Assembly (NCBI RefSeq): GCF_000186865.1
Contig: NW_008705609.1
Coordinates: 63,193-127,192 of the forward strand
DNA length: 64,000 nt
Source: Aureococcus anophagefferens
Lineage: Eukaryota; Sar; Pelagophyceae; Pelagomonadales; Pelagomonadaceae
Direction of reading: 5' to 3'
Position 1 is the first letter of the stretch; each line of letters opens with the position of its first letter. Positions 35,624 to 45,074 of the stretch are shown one piece after another. A program made the position numbers and the translations under genes. The notes below the pieces were generated by a model. That model was not told the origin of the DNA, did not search any database, and saw only the letters and a list, made by a program, of their open reading frames with translations.

Positions 35624-38600
35624 GATACAAAACTCTCTATCTCTCTACTCCCCCTGGATCGTAAGCCAATAATGAAGATCCATGTAGAGCATTTTTGTAC
35701 CAGAGCCTTCAAGCATATAGGACATGATATAAGATTGCACCGCAAGCTAACAATTCTACTACACGAGACAGGCGCGACCAGTCTGCAGATGGGGCGTTAG
35801 GTGTTGCAAACGAAGGGTCTACATCAACTATAGTCTGACAGGAAGGAACAGGTGGTGACAGTCCACGGCGGTGGTGATCCTGCACCAGCCTGGTAGCTCT
35901 CTTTGCCATTCCCTGCTTGTAAAGCAATTTAGCAACACTCAACTTAGCACGAGAGGACGGGGAAGAGTTGTCAGAGCCATGGTGTTCGAGGATGTTTGTG
36001 TTTACAGGACCATCGCCACAGAGATTGTACTCCTGCGGATTCAAAAATGAAGTGGAATGTAATGATACAAAATTTTTACAATAATTGTCAGGCAATTGAC
36101 CGCTCGAGGCATTCCAGTAGTCCCAGGTGTACACAGCCTGAGGGGACTCGAAGTCTAGTGACTTCCGCAACTCAAATATTATGTCCTCGTCGATGTGTGA
36201 ATTGTGAGACACCACCCACTCACTAAGCAGTCCTTCTGACATAAAGGACCTGTGTGTCCCCTGTAGTGATGGGTAGTCTGAATGCAATCGATTTGAACCT
36301 TCCATTCCCATTACATCCAAGTATCTATGAAACAATGTTTTATGTACTAACTTCGTAAATACGTCTGCAACATTATGGGTGCCAGGGCACCAGTATGGCC
36401 GTACCTGCTTGGCCTCGTGCATATCTCTTATACGGAATTCTCTCAGACAGATATGCCTTGTTCTGGGTGAGGATTCAGGATGGTTTGCGACGCTTAATGC
36501 AGCTTTATTGTCAATCATGATAGGGATAGCTGGAATATCTTGGCTCAAACCGAATAAAAATGGAAAATCGCACTGTAGAGTATGATACCACACGGCACTG
36601 TCAGCGGCCGAGGACGCGGCAATCAGCTCGGCTTGCATTGTACTGGCTGCCGTAATAGTTTGACGCTTTGAGTTCCACTGCACTAAACTACCAAATACAT
36701 AGAAACAGTGTCCGGAGGTGCTTTTCATTTGCTCTCCATCTGAGGCCTTGGGCAGCCAATCGGCATCAGAGAAACCCACTACTGGGCTACTAGGGACATC
36801 ATTCATTTCCGGAAAGGCAGCGGCCAGGGAACCAATATGACTAATGGCTTTGCTATTCTTGCGATACACAAGACTGAGGTCCCTGTGCTCCTTAAGGTAT
36901 TGAATCATGGCCTGTAAATAAAGTATGTGAATTTTCTTTGGCCCATGCATGCCTTTGCATGCTTTGGACACAATGGTGGAGAGATCAGGCCTGCAGGTGA
37001 TGGAGAAGTAGATGCAGGATCCCACTATGCTAGCGAAGTTTTCCTTCAGCTGCAGTTGATAGTCCGACAGTTCGTCATCATCTAAACTCGGAGGGTTGTC
37101 GATTTCAGATGAAGAGGTTGATTGAGACCAACGATTGCTGCTAGCTAGGAAAGGATACTTCTTAAACAAGTCATCAATCTTGGCCTTGACGTTCATAGAG
37201 AGTACACCGTCAGTATACGAGATATCCATGCCCAGGAAGGAGTTAATGTTCTCATCCCATTGATGCTCTCCTTTGAATTTCTCTTGGAACAGTTTCCGCA
37301 GCTCCGCTATTTTGCTGACGTCAGTCCCCGTCACCAAGATGTCATCAACAAATACGGCACACGCAACCCATTTACCTTCATGATGATGTATGTAGAGACT
37401 GGTATCATTCTTGCTGCGAATGAAGCCAGCTTCTAGTAAGACTGAATTCAAAAGTTTATTCCATAACATAGGTGCCTGTTTAAGGCCATACAGGGATCTG
37501 AGCAATCGGATTCCCAGCTTGGAGTCTGGAAACTTGTCCTGTATGCTTTTCAGCAAGTCAGACCTAATGTCTACACCTTTTAGGAAAGGAGATGAAAATT
37601 GGTCTATCAAGTTTGGTTTGGATAGGTAGATGATTGGTTTCATTTTCATGCCACCTGTCACTGTGTTTGGGAATTCGGATTTGACTCTGGTTTGCTTCAC
37701 AGTCTGCACAGGGACTCATCATTCGGCTGTCGCCTGGTTTTAGATCGAAACCTAGTGTGGTGCCTGCTTCAATGTCGCTTTCTATCTGTTGCCAGGATCT
37801 GTGTGTTGTCTTGTGGTAAAGGTCCACTGCGAACTTGGAATCGGCATATTCCTTAGACGTTGGGGATGGACATGGGCGCCATCCTGAAGTAGGCGCTTTG
37901 GGTGCATGCTTCTTCTTGCGGTGTTTCCTGCTGTCTGAGATGTTATCCCTTACGTCAGAAGAAGATAGTTCAGTATGAGCACCCAAACACATCAGTGGTC
38001 GAGCATGTATATGTAGGAAAGCGGACAGACTGTGTGTTGACATGTCACCTCCGAGTATGTGTGTACATACGGTGAGGTACACTGCTGTGAGCATAAACCT
38101 AGGAATTGCATTTGAAATCATTTTCCTGGCAGTCTCTTCATCCATCGACTGTAGGCGTTGTAGACAATCGGGAGTAAACGATGATGCCCTGGCAGCCTCC
38201 ACTGTGGTGAAATATCTATGGACAGGCGCGTTAGGGCTTTCATGCCTGTGAGTGACATCAATGATTACATTCATGTCACTGGTGATGGTGGGTGCCGGAC
38301 CAGATGTGAGATAACCTGTAGTACCCTTCTTCTTGTTTAAGTACGGATCGCCAGTGTGAAAACGGCTATGGCTATGACAAAGAGTTGCCCTGACATGTGA
38401 ACGCAGGTAGTTCATAGCATCCTCAAATAGGATTTCTCCCCCGGGTGCAAGGCGCGCGCTCCGCGGCCTTGCATTCATTGCGTCGACTACCTGCTGGCGA
38501 GAGACAGAAGACGAAGAGTGGGAGAGGCTACAGGTGAAGTATATTCCCTGATCGCCAGTACGGGCGCCAAAATAAATATCGCATTGGGGAGGGTCGCGCT

Positions 38601-38640
38601 GATACAGCAGCTGGAAGCTGCAGCGAAGCGACACAGAGGC
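35624..38640 (-). mobile_element. Decayed Copia element 2 (5' truncated, internally deleted)
   Basis: Minus-strand relative of Copia 1: polypurine tract at 35650-35660 and about 25 bases of its LTR (TAGAGAGATAGAGAG, reading leftward), then Copia 1's LTR begins. Protease, gag and the first half of the methyltransferase are missing on the right. The integrase core and start of RT are deleted. Confidence 0.85.
35709..38634 (-). pseudogene. Remnant Copia pol with half a methyltransferase, partial RT and RNase H
   Basis: Two overlapping frames. The first (38634-37564) holds methyltransferase motif IX (GPAPTIT), motif X as SNAIPRF (Gly lost), the integrase zinc-finger region, and then jumps directly to RT sequence (KLDRPIFISFPK). 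The second (37709-35709) continues RT with FVDDILVTG, RNase H (GFSDADW, DNKAAL) and the hydrophobic C-terminus. Compared with Copia 1, about 940 residues from integrase into RT are deleted, and one extra A in CCTAAAAGG shifts the frame. It cannot be autonomous. Confidence 0.85.
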
Positions 38641-39167
38641 CCCGGGGAATTGGCGCAGTAATAATGAGTAGATATACGCTACATGCTTACGGTGGCTCTA
38701 CTGATGTAAGGCGGTTATCGCACGGAAGAATTGCTTATGGATAAAGAGAACATCTTTTATCAGAAAGGTCTTGACAAAATGTTCTTTCTTTTTACTGCGC
38801 GATGTTACCTTTTGCCAGTGGAGGCTTTACCGGTGGTAAATTCCCTTAAGATAAGATGCTTGATTATGCTACTTCAATATATCCCCGGACTTCCTTCGGT
38901 GCTTATCAGTGACGGGCTTCTGACCGTTTAGGGCAAGCACACAGGCTTCCAGGAGCTTGTACGCAGGTTTCCTGCGATAACCTTGGGAAGTTGAGGAATT
39001 CGTGCAGGCAAGTTCGGGAATCCCCGGAGCGGCGTGCAAGGCCAGAAAGGCGCAGCACGTGCCTCGTAGACAACCATAGCAAGTTGCCTCCAATGAAGTC
39101 CAAGTTGGACTAATGTGGATCAAAACCTGACGGCTTTTGTAACTTCACATTATTGCAAAGTAGCAGT
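38641..39167. other. Intergenic, no gene seen
   Basis: AT-rich sequence between the truncated Copia 2 and the hydrolase gene. No recognisable LTR marks the right end of Copia 2, so its 5' end was lost by deletion. Confidence 0.5.
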
Positions 39168-40118
39168 TTAGTATCCATTGAGCCAAGCACTAATCGCATT
39201 ATTGACGAATCTAGGTGACTTAACATGCATCCAGTGGTCGGAGTCTACTTCGACAACTCGGCCGTGCGGGGTAGAGCGCACAAAGTCGAGCCAATGCGGA
39301 CCGAAAAAAATGGTATTAGCTTGGCGCGGCTCGCCTCGGGTCATGTTCCCCCAAAGGAAGAGGAGTGGGACACTTGCAGGTGGATACGGATGTTGAATGA
39401 AGCCTCGGTAAGATAAATTATATTCGTAAGGCCAAGAAGTCCTCCATGTGGCTCTGAGCGGTGCTGGTGCCTCCCAGTAAATTGCTGAACCAACACTCTT
39501 GCTGTCGTTTTTCTGTTGCCACGCCTCTCGATTTTGTTCTTGGTAAGTCAAGTTAAGTTTCCAACTTTCGGAAGAGACTGTACTGCCAACATCAAACGAT
39601 ATGATTTGCCTGGCAACTGCAGGATAACGATGAAGCATCTCATACCCGATTACAGAGCCCCAGTCATGGACAACAAGTGTTGGGTCCACAAGATGAGCCT
39701 CTAGCATCGTCTGGTGGATTTCAATGAGTTGCTGGGTAATTTTCAACTCCTTATCAGGATCTGCATCAGGAAAGTCAGGGTGAAAATTGGCCAAAGTCAC
39801 AGCCACACAGTAAAATGAACCATTGAAACAAAAATGTGCAAATTGTGCAGCCCACATCGCAGCGTTGTCTGGCCATCCATGGATGAAAAAAAGTGCTTTG
39901 GCTCCAGGCTCCCCGAGCTCAAGCGTCGGCAGCGTCCGTGTCTCATTGGAAACGACCTTGGCTTTGACATCGGAGCAATCTGGGTATCGCGGTTCACTTG
40001 AAGCAGGGTTTCGATAATAATACTGACAAAAGTCGACTTCAAGGAGCGAGTCCTCATGCGCATAGACCGCACACAGATGCAAGCCTAGAGTCAATAAAAT
40101 GTTCTTCCTCCTACACAT
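39168..40118 (-). CDS. Secreted alpha/beta-hydrolase, epoxide hydrolase-like
   Basis: 316 codons from ATG 40116-40118. The N-terminus is a signal peptide (ILLTLGLHLCAVYA, cleavage before HED). The oxyanion-hole motif HGWPDNAAMW, the nucleophile elbow VVHDWGSVIG (Asp nucleophile, as in epoxide hydrolases and haloalkane dehalogenases) and the late catalytic His in DSDHWMHVKSP are all present, in the spacing expected for a ~300-residue alpha/beta-hydrolase. A cap domain of about 80 residues lies between the elbow and the His. It probably hydrolyses an epoxide or related ester in the secretory pathway or outside the cell. It is an intronless frame, moderately AT-rich compared with genes at the left end. 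Confidence 0.82.
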   Translation of the reverse strand: MCRRKNILLTLGLHLCAVYAHEDSLLEVDFCQYYYRNPASSEPRYPDCSDVKAKVVSNETRTLPTLELGEPGAKALFFIHGWPDNAAMWAAQFAHFCFNGSFYCVAVTLANFHPDFPDADPDKELKITQQLIEIHQTMLEAHLVDPTLVVHDWGSVIGYEMLHRYPAVARQIISFDVGSTVSSESWKLNLTYQEQNREAWQQKNDSKSVGSAIYWEAPAPLRATWRTSWPYEYNLSYRGFIQHPYPPASVPLLFLWGNMTRGEPRQANTIFFGPHWLDFVRSTPHGRVVEVDSDHWMHVKSPRFVNNAISAWLNGY

Positions 40119-40485
40119 CCGGAACGAATAGCTGTCTTGTGTTCGCTGGCATCTGTTGCTCCAGAGGTGAAGTATTGTTGTTTGATAGGGGGCAGTTAGG
40201 ATGACTCGGAGTCCGGTTAGGGCCTACCCCACCGCCCTAGCTACCTAGAAAAGATAGGACAACGATTTTAGTCAATTTTTTTTCGCGATATGAAGACGGA
40301 TCCATGAAGCTGTCGCAGTCAGGATTCATATAGTGGAGACGTCCAGCCAAGACATGGACAGGACATAGGGACAATCATCATCCAAGACAACGCAACGCGT
40401 CTATCGGAAAACCTGCAAACCGAACGGATCACCGAGCCACAACACAAACTTTACCAGTAGATACGAAAAAGAAAAAGGATATACC
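40119..40485. other. Intergenic, no gene seen
   Basis: Upstream region of the hydrolase. It must hold that gene's promoter, but no motif can be assigned. Confidence 0.4.
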
Positions 40486-40642
40486 GTGTTAGAATCCGAG
40501 TATGCTAGTATGAAGCACCAGCATAGTATAGCACGAGCATAGCCAGTATAAGGCAGACTTAGCATAGCCAGCATAGGCCAGTATGAACGTCCCAGCATAG
40601 GGGGGATAGCCCGAGTATGCTAGTTTAAAGCACCAGCATAGT
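40486..40642. repeat. Dispersed GCATAG repeat, copy 2
   Basis: GTGTTAGAATCCGAGTATGC onward matches copy 1 at 13800 and adds AGTATGAACGTCCCAGCATA. It continues on the far side of the MITE at 41028, which suggests the MITE inserted into a pre-existing repeat. Confidence 0.85.
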
Positions 40643-41027
40643 ATCTTTTCGAACTAATCCTTACAAAACTTACCATCTCCTATGCGCCAAACGCTCTCCG
40701 TAGCGCGAAAATGCCTGACTGCAAGTCAGGTAAAACTCCCCGGTTGGGGGAACGTTGGGGGAACCTCTCTGAGCATGGTGGTCCAACGATCACTGACGCG
40801 TTGGGCATGTTCTGCCTGATGGGGGGAGAAAATGAGAGCACTTTGCCGTTGGAACTCGGGGTCGGAGGCCTAACTTCAGTCCGTGTCGCGGGGGAACACG
40901 CAGAAGCCGAGATCCCTCCTGCTCGCCCCCTCAGCGCCGCACCGTGACGACGCGCCCACCGTGGCAGGGATACGCCAGGACCACTTGGATACGGTGCCAA
41001 GTTTTGTAAGGATTAGTTCGTTAAGAT
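40643..41027. mobile_element. MITE-like element with ~29-bp terminal inverted repeats
   Basis: ATCTTTTCGAACTAATCCTT followed by ACAAAACTT at the left (40643-40671) is inverted at 40999-41027 with two mismatches. The 385-bp interior holds no transposase. It contains a copy of the sequence seen as an inverted repeat at 7455-7760, and a segment resembling the anticodon and T arms of tRNA-Cys (CCTGACTGCAAGTCAGG at 40714-40730, loop anticodon GCA, then CTCCCCGGTTGGGGG). Confidence 0.65.
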
Positions 41028-41245
41028 GGCATGAGCATAGCCAGTATAAGGCAGAATTAGCATAGCCAGCATAGGCCAATATGAACGTCCCAGCATAGGG
41101 AGGATAGCATAGTCCCGAGTTAGGGTAGCATAGCCCAAGGAGCGGCATGTAGGCTCGCTAGGTGGCTGGCTCATCGCCAAGCGCACTTTGGTTTTCTTAA
41201 TCACACTCGCGTTCTGACCTCGATAGTCGCCATTCTTCAGACCAG
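41028..41245. repeat. Dispersed GCATAG repeat, copy 3, with 3' extension
   Basis: AGCATAGCCAGTATAAGGCAG is followed by AAGGAGCGGCATGTAGGCTC, CGCCAAGCGCACTTTG and TCACACTCGCGTTCTGAC. The same order recurs at 50115-50275. Confidence 0.85.
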
Positions 41246-41505
41246 TGTGTTACCCATACTAAAATCCGACACTTACTACCCAATATTTTTTGCTTCAATT
41301 GTAGCGTTTGCTCTGATATGCGCAAATGATATATTGTTAATATAAATTCTACGCTTATCATCCCAAATAGCGCAGGCGCTATAGCGATAGCGCAATCTCC
41401 TTAGGGTGCTACCTTCAGAGTTTCCTTGGCTGAGGTACTAAACCACTCTCCGAAAACGGTGCCTCCGACAACCAGGAGACGGCACTCGCCGGCGTCTGTC
41501 GACGG

Positions 41506-41555
41506 NNNNNNNNNNNNNNNNNNNNNNNNNNNNNNNNNNNNNNNNNNNNNNNNNN
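41506..41555. other. Assembly gap (50 N)
   Basis: Lies just upstream of the zf-PARP/HSF gene and probably hides its first exon. Confidence 1.
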
Positions 41556-41619
41556 GAAGTGTAGGGAGCGAAGTTGCCGTTGTGCGATTGCCCGTGGTAC
41601 GCCTCGTATCGGCAGAAAG

Positions 41620-42258
41620 ATGAAATGTTCAAAAACAAGCTGGTATCATGTTGAGTGCATCTTTGAGCAATTCTTGCGAGGGTCGTGGCAACGAAAGACA
41701 ATTACGACGCTCAATGACGTGAAAAATATTCATGTGCTCACTCTCGAGCAAAAGTCTCAGCTACAGCGTCTGATTCAAGATCACAAGCGAACTAGATGCC
41801 ATCCTAAATTGATTCCGGGCTGTTCCTCAAAAAAAGAATTCGGTCCACGACTGTATGCAGCAGTCACTCAGCTTGAAGCCCATTTAATTTCCTGGAACTC
41901 TGGAAACCTAATAATCCCCCTCCCTCCTTCTGCACTTCTCGAAGCGATGCCGACCTACTTTCGTCATCGCAGATTGGAATCATTTCAGCGCCAGCTCACA
42001 AATTTTGGCTTCAAGAAAAACTACGCCGAAAGCTCCACTGACGTTTGTGTTTACACCAGAGGGGACATGCGCGGGTTGCCCAAGGAAGCCCTCTTGCATC
42101 TGGGCCATGGTGACATGACACGTGACATAACCATGTCTACAGGTGACACGAGTTGTGCATTCATAACAGAGTCACAAGACTCGACAAACGAATGCATCAT
42201 AGCCGCTAAATTGTTAGTTTCCTCACTCAGTCTTTCCCATCAGCAAAAGCACTCGTAG
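41620..42258 (+). CDS. HSF-type DNA-binding protein with part of a PARP-type zinc finger
   Basis: 212 codons from ATG 41620. Residues 8-55 (WYHVECIFEQFLRGSWQRKT...ITTLNDVKNI) match the C-terminal half of a PARP-type zinc finger, including its H-x2-C pair. The CxxC half would be encoded upstream, in or before the 50-N gap. Residues ~70-150 form an HSF DNA-binding domain: FGPRLYAAV, ISWNSGNLIIP, then MPTYFRHRRLESFQRQLTNF-GFKK, the recognition-helix region. HSF proteins are greatly expanded in diatoms and relatives. The zinc finger would recognise DNA ends or nicks in PARP-like proteins, so the combination suggests a stress or DNA-damage transcription factor (inference). The gene is partial at the 5' end. 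Confidence 0.75.
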   Translation: MKCSKTSWYHVECIFEQFLRGSWQRKTITTLNDVKNIHVLTLEQKSQLQRLIQDHKRTRCHPKLIPGCSSKKEFGPRLYAAVTQLEAHLISWNSGNLIIPLPPSALLEAMPTYFRHRRLESFQRQLTNFGFKKNYAESSTDVCVYTRGDMRGLPKEALLHLGHGDMTRDITMSTGDTSCAFITESQDSTNECIIAAKLLVSSLSLSHQQKHS

Positions 42259-43156
42259 TGTTGCTATCGAGAATCAACGAAGTAAAACGGCATGAATAGT
42301 GGTGGCATATTTATTTGGACCTTCAGCTCTCCCAGTCCCAACTCAACTGAATAGCAACCCATATTCTAAATTACCGGATACTTCACAATCGGGTTTCTTG
42401 ATATTTAGGACGCTGCCTCTAATCAACATCATGATCTCGGCATGTGTTTTGCGGTGTTTTATGGAGTCTTTGACATCAGATTGCCATGTGAAGTAGCCTC
42501 ATTTTTTTTTTGCGTTGTGAAATGGTCGCCCCATCGCGGCTCCAAGTTTGACTCATGTCCGACAGGGGAGACTGCATAGCAAGTATCCTGTTTACATAGA
42601 CTACTGCTAAAGACAACTGCCAATGCGGCTTTGACTATCGTAAATCCACCTGAATCCAAGGCTTCACGACACGCCAAACCTCCAAATAAGGCGTGAAACA
42701 ATGCAAAATGGGACGTAAAGTCAGCATACGCGCAATTGGAGTTCCTTATGTTGGAGATTCCCCCATTAGAAAGTTAGGATAGTTTACTGGTTTAATAATG
42801 TCGTTTTTTCTCTAATAATTATCCACAAGAACCATACTCAAAAACCATACCCCCCTGCAAAAAGCATACTTTTTATCAAAATGAGCGTGCGTGGCGTAGC
42901 CACATTAGATTCTTTTTATTGAGTATTTTGTTTTTGGATAGACCAACCAAGGAAGACATTATATACATTTGAGCCCACAATTTTCTTTTGCTTATGACAA
43001 GGAGTATTGAGACCATTTTCAAGATTAGCCTTGAGACAGTGCCCTGTTTTGATTTTTTTTACTGTAGTCTGACGTCTTGATAATAGTTTTAATACACGGC
43101 ATTTTGCCGGCTGGGTTAATTGCTGAAGCAGCCCGCCGGCGCAATTCTTTCTCCCC
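42259..43156. other. AT-rich intergenic, with a 23-bp Copia LTR-end fragment
   Basis: 42767-42789 (TAGAAAGTTAGGATAGTTTAC...) is the reverse complement of the Copia 1 LTR 3' end. It is an isolated LTR terminus and helps fix the LTR boundary. No gene is seen in the remaining sequence. Confidence 0.6.
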
Positions 43157-43258
43157 GTATCCCGAGAATATCGCCCCCTCGTTCTCCCCCCCCATGTTTA
43201 ACCCCCGTGCGGGGGTAAAGCGGGGGGGGAGAACGAGAGGGCGATATTCTCGGGATAC
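43157..43258. repeat. 102-bp GC-rich palindrome, family P copy 1
   Basis: Arms of about 36 bp (GTATCCCGAGAATATCGCCC...) are complementary with one mismatch. The loop contains the nested palindrome CCCCCGTGCGGGGG flanked by TTTAA/TAAAG. The same core, CCCCCGCACGGGGG, is found at 63253-63338 and, in half form, at about 44727-44800. Confidence 0.85.
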
Positions 43259-43349
43259 CCCCGAAATCGCCGCCCGATTTTGCGAAATCCAGATGTCTAA
43301 CTTGTACGTGCCATGGATGGAAATTTAAGGTGTGTCGTCGTCGGCGCCG

Positions 43350-43516
43350 CGCGTCGGCGCCGCTGGAATGAGGAAGAGGCGGGAAAAGAACAGAGGAAGG
43401 AGGCTTCTCTGGATGGAAGTAGAGTGGTCGTCGCGGAGTGGAGACCGCAGAATGAGGAAGAGCAAGAAAGGCGGGCAAAAGAACAGAGAAAGGTAGCTCC
43501 TCTGGAAGTAGAGTAG
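43350..43516. repeat. Two-copy tandem duplication
   Basis: GAATGAGGAAGAG...AAAGAACAGAG(G)AAGG...CTCTGGA(TG)GAAGTAGAGT occurs twice, about 90 bp apart. Open frames across it are Arg/Glu-rich and not convincing. Confidence 0.6.
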
Positions 43517-43546
43517 TATTCTTGAAGTGAGATCGCCCGGGCGGTG

Positions 43547-43905
43547 CAAACTCGTGAGCGGAAAAAATTTGTATTAGAAGAGTGTTTATATTTTGGAGAT
43601 ATTAATCCAGAAAATGTAGAAATATGTAAATTACTGTTAGACCCAAATAATGAATACAGATTAAATAGTTATGTTGGGGATACTCTTAGCATCAATTTAA
43701 AATCAATTTGGAATATAGATGGCTTTGATTTAGTTTTTGGAAATCCACCATTCAATGGCCAAACAGGAACCGGAACAGGAACTCCAATTTGGAATAAGTT
43801 CGTAAAAAAGGCTTTGGATTATTGGGTGAATGATTATGGATATTTGTTGTTTGTTCATCCCTCAGGATGGAGGAAACCTTGCTATTCCAAAAGTCATTTA
43901 AATGG
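43547..43905 (+). pseudogene. Fragment of an N6-adenine DNA methyltransferase, probably viral in origin
   Basis: A ~118-codon frame that is strikingly AT-rich between GC-rich neighbours. It contains FDLVFGNPPFNG, the NPPF/Y catalytic motif of N6-adenine methyltransferases, and YLLFVHPSGWRKP, a pattern typical of the type IIG/Eco57I-like class found in bacteria, phages and large or polinton-like algal viruses. The N-terminal AdoMet-binding region and everything after GWRKP are missing. At about 43905 the sequence switches to a host-like kinase gene on the other strand. It is a broken insertion, or a scaffold join. Confidence 0.72.
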
Positions 43906-44508
43906 TAGCCCCGCGGCGACGCCGTGGACGACGCCCGCCTGCTGCGCCGACGTGAGCGCGGTCTCGTCGCGCTTCAGCAGCGCGTAGAGCTCCTCGCCGA
44001 AGCGCTCCACGACGAAGTAGAGGTAGTCGCGCGACGCGAGTGCCGCCTGGAGCTCGAGCGCGTGCGGCGCGCCGCTCAGGAGCCGCAGCGCCTCGAGCTC
44101 CGACGCGACGTTGCGCACCTCCTGGCGCGTCTTCGCGTCCCGCTTCGAGATGCGCTTGACGGCGCACGGGCGCCCGTCGGGCCAGGTGCCCTCGAACACG
44201 CCGCTGCACGCGCCCGAGCCGAGCTTCGCGCCCGTCGCCACGTCGCCGACGCGGTGGGCCTCCTCGACGAGCGACTCGTCGACCGCGGGCAGCCCCACGG
44301 CGAGCCCAGCGTCATGCGCAAGCACGGCCTTGCTCCAGAGGAGTTCCTGGTGCACCTCCTTGAGGGAGTCGTACTGGCGCCGCTGGATCTTCAAGTTCTC
44401 GCAGAGGCGCTCGTACTGGCGGATGCGCACGTCCTGGGCCTCCACGGACATGTCGCCGGCGACCTCCGTGTTCGGAAACCCATTGGAGGTGTTCTCGGGG
44501 GCTGCCAT
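43906..44508 (-). pseudogene. Protein kinase, N-lobe only (truncated)
   Basis: From ATG 44506-44508: a coiled-coil stretch (VRIRQYERLCENLKIQRRQY), then a kinase N-lobe with Gly-rich loop LGSGACSGVFEG, ATP-binding Lys in CAVKRISK, a helix-C Glu region (NVASELEALRLL) and hinge VVERFGEELYAL. The frame reaches GVVHGVAAGL, just before the catalytic loop, and then runs into the adenine-methyltransferase fragment at about 43905. The C-lobe is absent. GC3 is high, as in native genes. It would be catalytically dead. Confidence 0.7.
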
Positions 44509-45074
44509 GATCCACACGTGTCTGTCAGAATGCTCAAGTCGAAATGCCGACGTCGAAATTCGATGGCCCACCGGGTCACTTAACCTTCAAGGTAAGCTGT
44601 GGCTATAATCTGCTCGCTTACCTTCAAGTTAAGCGGTGGCTATTGCTTGACGTCAATGTTCAATGTGGGTTTTTATGCCACATCATCTAGTTTGAGGATA
44701 TCTTTGCTACAGGTCAAAATCACCGGGGGTATCCCGAGAATATCCCCCAATAACCCGAGAGTATAGCCCCCTCCCCCCCCCCGGCTTTACCCCCGCACGC
44801 GATGATGATGATGATGGCGCTTATGATGACGATGATGATGATGATGATGATGATGATGGTGGTGTAATTGAATTTAAACGCGCAACCGCCTAATGGAAAG
44901 TTGTCATACACTTGGGGCTGGTTTCTGCTCCTCACGGCATAAATGTGCCAGTTCCCATTGGTTATTTTATTAACACCGCCCCGAATAGCCCCCTATAACG
45001 AGGGGGGGGGTTATGGGGTGGATATCATATGAGAGAGGGAGCTTAGCTAGCTTGAGGCTCACTCAACTTACCCT
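44509..45074. other. Intergenic with repeats
   Basis: Contains a two-copy (T)ACCTTCAA(G)GTTAAGC...GTGGCTAT direct repeat (44585-44645), a half copy of palindrome family P (44727-44800), a (GAT)n microsatellite (44800-44862) and a run CCCCCTATAACGAGGGGGGGGG with inverted character (44988-45012). No gene. Confidence 0.6.

Noticed and set aside
40700..40760. A functional tRNA-Cys gene
   Set aside because: The anticodon arm is good, but the D arm and acceptor stem do not pair and the T loop lacks TTCGA. It is reported only as tRNA-like.
41426..41701. Frames running through the N gap
   Set aside because: They include undetermined bases and have no support on either side, apart from the zf-PARP/HSF gene already listed.
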